Part shown: one piece after another, positions 9,390 through 10,600 of the stretch
Layout of the letters: every line of letters starts with the position of its first letter
How positions within the stretch are numbered: position 1 is the stretch's first letter
NCBI GenBank assembly: GCA_026770585.1
Contig: MU647111.1
Span: forward strand, 179,367 to 189,966
DNA: 10,600 nucleotides
Origin: Baffinella frigidus
Lineage: Eukaryota > Cryptophyceae > Cryptomonadales > Baffinellaceae
Direction of reading: 5' to 3'
The notes under the pieces: generated by a model
Told to the model about the DNA's origin: nothing
What the model saw: the letters and a program-made list of their open reading frames with translations, nothing else
Database searches by the model: none
Program-made: the position numbers and the translations under genes

Positions 9390-10600
9390 GAGAGAGAGAG
9401 ACAGAGAGAGCGAGCGAGAGAAAGAGAGCGTTCTAGCACCCCGCCAGCGAGAGACTTCTCGATTGACGACCCAACAGACCCAACTCCAGTGCATGACATC
9501 TACCGATGTGAGTGCCTGGATCCACCGTCCTCGCGCCATGTGCGAATACCCCGTTTCCGGTAGCCTTACATCGACCTTCCTAGCCCCCCTTCCCACACCA
9601 GCCGGATCAAGCACCCACTTTGAACCCCGGGGAACTGTACAACTTGGGCATTGTGTAGCAATTGTTATTGTTTTTTTACGTCCCCACCCGCTTGTCGGGG
9701 GGGCACGTGACTAACTCTTATACAAGAACAGGACGTGCCCCTAAAACCAACATATAAAACGGGTGTTGCATCAGCCTCCTGCAGTCTCGGCGCACCCCGC
9801 CACCGTCTCGTTCCTTCTCTCTCCCTCTCTCCTCTTTTTCGCCCTGCCTGTTGAACACTCCGCGCCTGGACTCAGACGGATTCTCTGTTTTAAAGCGGGT
9901 GGTAATGGCTTGGGTGCTTCACTCCAGGCTGGAAGAGGGAGTATTTTAAAAGTGGGATTGTTAAATTTGTACCAGTCACGGGCGGGTTTGGTCACGTCAC
10001 CCGCGGATATCCACGGGTTACGTGACTAAACACGGCTATTTGTGTGAAAATTACTACACACCGCCCCACTTGTAAGGGAACCCCGGTTTAAAAATAGTCA
10101 CATTTCTAGCCTCGAATGGTTCGAGTGAGCGTCGTTGTTTCGACACATTCTCGTTGTACCGTCGAAAGCTTTCGGTCTTCTTGTCCGGACGAGTGCGTCG
10201 CAATTCCGATTTTGAGGGGGTTTTGTCTCTCGCGAGACGTTTGACTGGAATCCTCTCAGACGTGGGCGCGGCACGTCCAGACTACAACATCAATGTCGCA
10301 CAACATCGCAGAATGTCCCACACTCTCGCACACGAACATCGCACACCTACAGGTTGAACCCTGAACAGCATGATGCGCACCTCATGTTGGTGCCTGAGAC
10401 CCGACCTGGCAGTGCGGTAACCCAACAGCGACACCCACAGGTACTTGGGGGCGCGGGTGGAGCACATGAAGCCCGGGGCATCAGGCATCGACAATGCGCT
10501 CTTGCCGTTCCGCCTGCGCGTCTACTCCCTCATCCTCAGCTCCCCGACGGACCACCGCGAGGGGGGGGCGGAGAGTGGTGTGGAGGGGCGTCTGGGGGGG
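1581..10600 (+). CDS. Asteroid/ASTE1-like XPG-family nuclease, split gene, 3' end outside window
   Basis: The spliced reading frame matches the Asteroid branch of the XPG/FEN1-like (PIN-fold) nucleases; human ASTE1 belongs to this family and is linked to DNA repair. Seen in order: MGISGLETF start (the family begins MGxxGL), LLLDGTAFLY with the first metal-binding Asp, GGEYGIMDSALRKRV, LEDLGVQVKR, VEEADVEIA (Glu/Asp pair), ILAKDSDF (Asp-x-Asp), GVEYLPLEHLE, AILCGSDMT (last Asp), then a C-terminal helical part with LPAWVTPLRAHR and LLPFRLRVYSLIL. Exons: 1581-1651, 1755-1921, 2057-2127, 3949-4056, 4659-4711, 4942-4986, 5595-5708, 7406-7533, 8236-8553, 8908-8975, 10441-10600+. All assigned junctions are GT-AG and agree in codon phase. 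One segment between exons 3 and 4, expected to hold the 'DG' metal ligand, was not located. The order and spacing of motifs make the family call strong. Activity and exact splice sites are inferred. It could be an intact gene or an ageing one. Confidence 0.8.
1755..1921 (+). CDS. Exon 2: first PIN-domain strand with LLLDGTAFLY
   Basis: The acceptor CCACCAG|G at 1754 completes an Arg codon with exon 1 in phase. A low-complexity lead of about 30 residues precedes RIRLLLDGTAFLYSIFRHA. That is the buried beta strand ending in the first metal-binding Asp, followed by the helix typical of this family. The exon ends after ATC G at 1921 (phase 1) with donor GTACCA. Other AGs at about 1793-1810 could be used and would shorten the lead. 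Confidence 0.72.
2057..2127 (+). CDS. Exon 3: GGEYGIMDSALRKRV helix
   Basis: The acceptor TCGGGCAG|GT completes a Gly codon split with exon 2. The peptide reads GGEYGIMDSALRKRVQLL and then HAAGIE. It fits the family's 'GGdY..l...v..f...L..aGIe' segment just before the strand carrying the DG motif. The donor GAG|GTACTG is in phase 0. Read-through would give only about ten more residues before a stop at 2158, so a splice is likely. Confidence 0.75.
2157..2452. mobile_element. TTAA-bounded foldback element (MITE-like)
   Basis: A 296-bp near-complete inverted repeat. Outer arms 2157-2195 and 2416-2452 align with a few mismatches. Middle arms 2197-2221 and 2349-2373 match at 24 of 25 positions. 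Inner arms 2244-2262 and 2308-2326 match perfectly over 19 bp. Both ends are TTAA, as in target duplications of piggyBac-type elements. The right arm has about 40 extra bases next to the outer arm. No coding capacity. It starts 29 bp into intron 3. Confidence 0.8.
2611..2724. repeat. 13-bp minisatellite
   Basis: Six head-to-tail copies of AAGAAAGGTCTCG (C/T variants) at 2647-2724. They are preceded by a related 26-bp duplication, ACCAGCATTTAAGAAA at 2611 and 2637. It makes a Lys/Glu/Arg-rich open frame, but the codon pattern follows the repeat and no protein is inferred. Confidence 0.85.
3249..3357. repeat. Small inverted-repeat element, copy 1
   Basis: Bounded by a perfect 11-bp inverted repeat, CCGCTCTCGAG at 3249-3259 and its complement at 3347-3357. 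The interior GAGGCCGGATTCCGGC... resembles the segment at about 5158-5270, so the two look like diverged copies of one family. Confidence 0.5.
3949..4056 (+). CDS. Exon 4: RLEEWRNKE ... LEDLGVQVKR
   Basis: The frame reads LEEWRNKEVGVEWKMPP and then MTSDQMSKTLEDLGVQVKR. The last part matches the family's 'L..LGV.V' strand that comes right before the acidic EAD motif. The acceptor is ATGGGCAG at 3948. The donor is AAGAG|GTACCA at 4057 in phase 2, which joins exon 5 exactly. The upstream junction is uncertain: the same frame upstream is stopped at 3917-3919. Confidence 0.68.
4399..4512. repeat. Dispersed repeat B, copy 1 (intron 4)
   Basis: Aligns without net length change to 8668-8781 in the same orientation. 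Shared blocks include a 16-nt identity AAGCGACTTTCCGTTG, then ATTGCC-ACCGTAG and ATGGAT-AT. It has a short ATG-started frame of about 24 codons that is not kept in the other copy. Confidence 0.6.
4659..4711 (+). CDS. Exon 5: VEEADVEIA acidic motif
   Basis: A 53-nt exon reading CVEEADVEIAEMNRATP, the counterpart of the 'GEADxEIA' metal-binding helix of Asteroid and other XPG nucleases. The acceptor GGGGGCAG at 4658 completes an Arg codon from exon 4. The donor CCAG|GTCCCA leaves phase 1. Telomere-like repeat DNA begins right at the donor. Confidence 0.78.
4712..4761. repeat. Telomere-like array at start of intron 5
   Basis: Seven or so units of AACCCTC/AACCCTT beginning directly at the donor GT after exon 5. 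C-rich strand is on +. Confidence 0.85.
4898..4934. repeat. Telomere-like array at end of intron 5
   Basis: Short run of CCCTAAA-type units with variants (CCTTAAA, CCCTAGA), ending seven bases before exon 6. Same orientation as the array at 4712. Confidence 0.85.
4942..4986 (+). CDS. Exon 6: ILAKDSDF acidic strand
   Basis: A 45-nt microexon reading SFILAKDSDFCIMQ, equivalent to the family's 'VLSNDSDF' strand with its Asp-x-Asp metal ligands. The acceptor TCGGCAG completes a Gly codon with exon 5. The donor CAAG|GTACCA is in phase 1. Telomere-like repeats end seven bases before the exon. The exon's last 12 bases form part of an inverted repeat (4975-5160). Confidence 0.8.
4975..5160. repeat. 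Inverted repeat covering the exon 6 donor site
   Basis: The left arm 4975-5017 includes the last 12 bases of exon 6 and the donor GTACCAC. The right arm 5121-5160 is its reverse complement with few differences (shared GCATCATGCA, GTACCACG and CCTGTGTATCAAAT). The loop of about 100 bases is AT-rich. It could be a MITE or a pre-mRNA hairpin that masks the splice site. Confidence 0.75.
5158..5270. repeat. Small inverted-repeat element, copy 2
   Basis: Diverged relative of 3249-3357 in the same orientation. Its centre is a perfect hairpin at 5215-5241: 13-bp arms (GTCCGAGGCCAGA and complement) around one base. Shared blocks include CCGAGGCC, the AGATT-GTAC region and TTTGAAA. Confidence 0.45.
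5595..5708 (+). CDS. Exon 7: GVEYLPLEHLE segment
   Basis: The acceptor ATTGTTCAG|GT completes a Gly codon with exon 6. The peptide GVEYLPLEHLEISEKG then IHARLITNNSMLHALRL matches the 'gYiPLd.L' strand and following helix of Asteroid-type proteins. The donor is placed at CAC|GTGTTG (5709, phase 1), which agrees with exon 8. A later donor at 5749 would pair with an acceptor at 7379 and is a second option. Confidence 0.74.
5722..5882. repeat. GA / GC / TC compound repeat, cruciform-prone
   Basis: Reads (GA)n, (GC)n, GATGCATGGATG, short spacer, CATCCATC, (GC)n, (TC)n, then a second CATC-(GC)n-(TC)n unit. The halves are complementary. The alternating GC tracts can form Z-DNA and the purine tract a triplex. 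Reading frames across it give only Arg/Glu/Ser or Leu/Ser repeats and are not genes. Confidence 0.85.
6001..7356. repeat. Degenerate telomere-like array, 1.35 kb (intron 7)
   Basis: Dense, imperfect CCCTAAA, CCCTGAA, CCCCTAA and CCCCAAA units, all with the C-rich strand on +. The variety and internal position show it is interstitial or decayed rather than a working chromosome end. The right end grades into CCCCAAA/CCCCAAG units. It ends about 50 bp before exon 8. Confidence 0.9.
7406..7533 (+). CDS. Exon 8: VAILCGSDMT motif
   Basis: Reads VAILCGSDMTKNLPGF, equivalent to the family's 'LLGNDYT' turn whose Asp is the final metal ligand. The acceptor CGTCTTCCAG at 7405 has a good pyrimidine tract and joins exon 7 in phase. 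The frame runs to a stop at 7582. The donor is set at CCCG|GTAGAT (7534, phase 0) because exon 9 also starts in phase 0; GT at 7465 or 7528 would fit too. A perfect 9-bp hairpin lies inside the exon at 7500-7521. Confidence 0.68.
7649..7988. mobile_element. Foldback element with central palindrome (MITE-like), copy 1
   Basis: About 340 bp. Imperfect terminal inverted repeats at about 7649-7692 and 7944-7988 share CATTTAATT..AATGCTC.GGAGTTCCC and ATGCA. Inner arms with ACAAGTGGGG and CCCCACTTTT also face each other. The centre, 7807-7848, is a perfect 42-nt palindrome containing GGTCACGTTACTCCCG. No coding capacity. The core 7717-7908 recurs inverted at 9924-10127. Confidence 0.75.
8236..8553 (+). 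CDS. Exon 9: helical region with acidic insert
   Basis: Between acceptor GTCCGCAG at 8235 and the strong donor CAACAG|GTGAGG at 8554, both phase 0. It encodes VAAAFLAGLPDGTTLAAHP then PVAEMLAASPDLARVFKAA, resembling the 'HPxVAExLAxxPxLAxxFxAA' helices that follow the nuclease core in this family. A low-complexity tail with a run of six Glu follows. This is the longest exon found. The open frame continues past the donor to 8871 but loses family character, so splicing is preferred. Confidence 0.66.
8605..8642. repeat. 19-bp tandem duplication
   Basis: Two exact copies of ACTCAACATCCTCATCCAC, inside intron 9. Confidence 0.9.
8668..8781. repeat. Dispersed repeat B, copy 2 (intron 9)
   Basis: Second copy of the repeat at 4399-4512. 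It carries a small hairpin, CGTAGGAAC with its complement GTTCCTACG at about 8703-8729, which the first copy lacks. Confidence 0.6.
8908..8975 (+). CDS. Exon 10: LPAWVTPLRAHR segment
   Basis: The acceptor GACAACAG at 8907 is in phase 0. The peptide VVRLCGDFALPAWV then TPLRAHRVR fits the 'G.LP.Wl' helix pair in the C-terminal half of Asteroid-like proteins. The donor GTCAG|GTCACC at 8976 (phase 2) joins exon 11 exactly. A GT at 8971 is an alternative. Confidence 0.6.
9118..9278. repeat. Telomere-like array in intron 10
   Basis: AACCCTGA-type units with AACCCGAAACCATAA variants. The C-rich strand is on +, as in the other arrays. Confidence 0.85.
9323..9447. repeat. GA array between 12-bp direct repeats
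   Basis: About 100 bases of GAGA/GCGA purine repeat framed by GCACCCCGCCAG at 9323-9334 and 9436-9447. A related GCACCCCGCCA occurs at about 9790, followed by CT-rich sequence. Confidence 0.8.
9924..10127. mobile_element. Palindromic element, copy 2 (inverted relative to copy 1)
   Basis: Matches the reverse complement of 7717-7908 over about 200 bp. Shared blocks include GTATTTTAAAAGTGGG, TACTACACACCGCCCCACTT and TAGCCTCGA. Its centre at 9991-10026 is a near-perfect palindrome (GTCACGT...ACGTGAC) with a GGATATCC core. The similarity stops before the terminal repeats of copy 1, so this copy is either truncated or a distinct subfamily. Confidence 0.75.
10441..10600 (+). CDS. Exon 11 (runs off window): VEHM ... 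LLPFRLRVYSLIL
   Basis: The acceptor ACCCACAG at 10440 completes an Arg codon with exon 10; an in-frame alternative is AG at 10428. YLGARVEHMKPGA and LLPFRLRVYSLIL match the 'vEd...ps....plR..vY.lLl' block near the C-terminal end of the family core. The frame is open to the edge, ending in Gly/Glu-rich sequence. It is cut by the window end, so the stop codon and any further exons are not visible. Confidence 0.65.

Larger units (their letters stand above)
8976..10440. other. Intron 10 interval without recognised exon
   Basis: Besides the listed telomere-like, GA and palindromic repeats, it contains a further GTCACGT-like foldback near 9671-9716 and sequence at 10128-10430 in which I see no gene. 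No family-like coding segment was noticed between exons 10 and 11. Confidence 0.5.

Noticed and set aside
9239-9614. Minus-strand frames with long Leu-Ser runs
   Set aside because: Produced by the GA/TC dinucleotide array; no other coding signal.

Overview
The window looks like nuclear DNA of an intron-rich, GC-rich eukaryote, probably a protist or alga. I see no bacterial operon structure. One protein family is encoded in short GT-AG exons scattered over 9 kb. The introns hold miniature inverted-repeat elements, purine tracts and degenerate telomere-type repeats of the CCCTAAA class (TTTAGGG on the other strand). That telomere motif occurs in plants, green algae, dinoflagellates, chromerids and apicomplexans, so the lineage cannot be fixed from this window.

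The main gene is on the + strand, from the ATG at 1581 to beyond the right edge. I rebuilt it by hand from eleven exons: 1581-1651, 1755-1921, 2057-2127, 3949-4056, 4659-4711, 4942-4986, 5595-5708, 7406-7533, 8236-8553, 8908-8975 and 10441-10600 (running off the window). Every junction is GT-AG and keeps frame, except the link between exons 3 and 4, where a stretch is missing. Read in order, the exons follow the Asteroid/ASTE1 branch of the XPG/FEN1-like nuclease superfamily: MGISGLETF start, LLLDGTAFLY, GGEYGIMDSALRKRV, LEDLGVQVKR, VEEADVEIA, ILAKDSDF, GVEYLPLEHLE, AILCGSDMT, then the helical C-terminal half. Most acidic metal-ligand positions are kept. The segment expected to carry the 'DG' ligand was not found.

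Layout. 1-1580: no confident gene, only ambiguous coding-like stretches and a possible TATA box. 1581-2127: exons 1-3. 2128-3948: large intron with a TTAA-bounded foldback element (2157-2452), a 13-bp minisatellite and a small inverted-repeat element. 3949-5708: exons 4-7, with telomere-like DNA touching both ends of intron 5 and an inverted repeat that covers the 5' splice site after exon 6. 5709-7405: intron 7, with a GA/GC cruciform-prone block and 1.35 kb of telomere-like DNA. 7406-8975: exons 8-10, with a 340-bp foldback element around a perfect 42-nt palindrome. 8976-10440: intron 10, with telomere-like and GA arrays and an inverted second copy of the palindromic element. 10441-10600: exon 11.

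The most notable feature is how much of this gene's intron space is repeat DNA, and that some repeats abut or cover splice sites. All functional statements rest on motif recognition by eye; no database search was possible.
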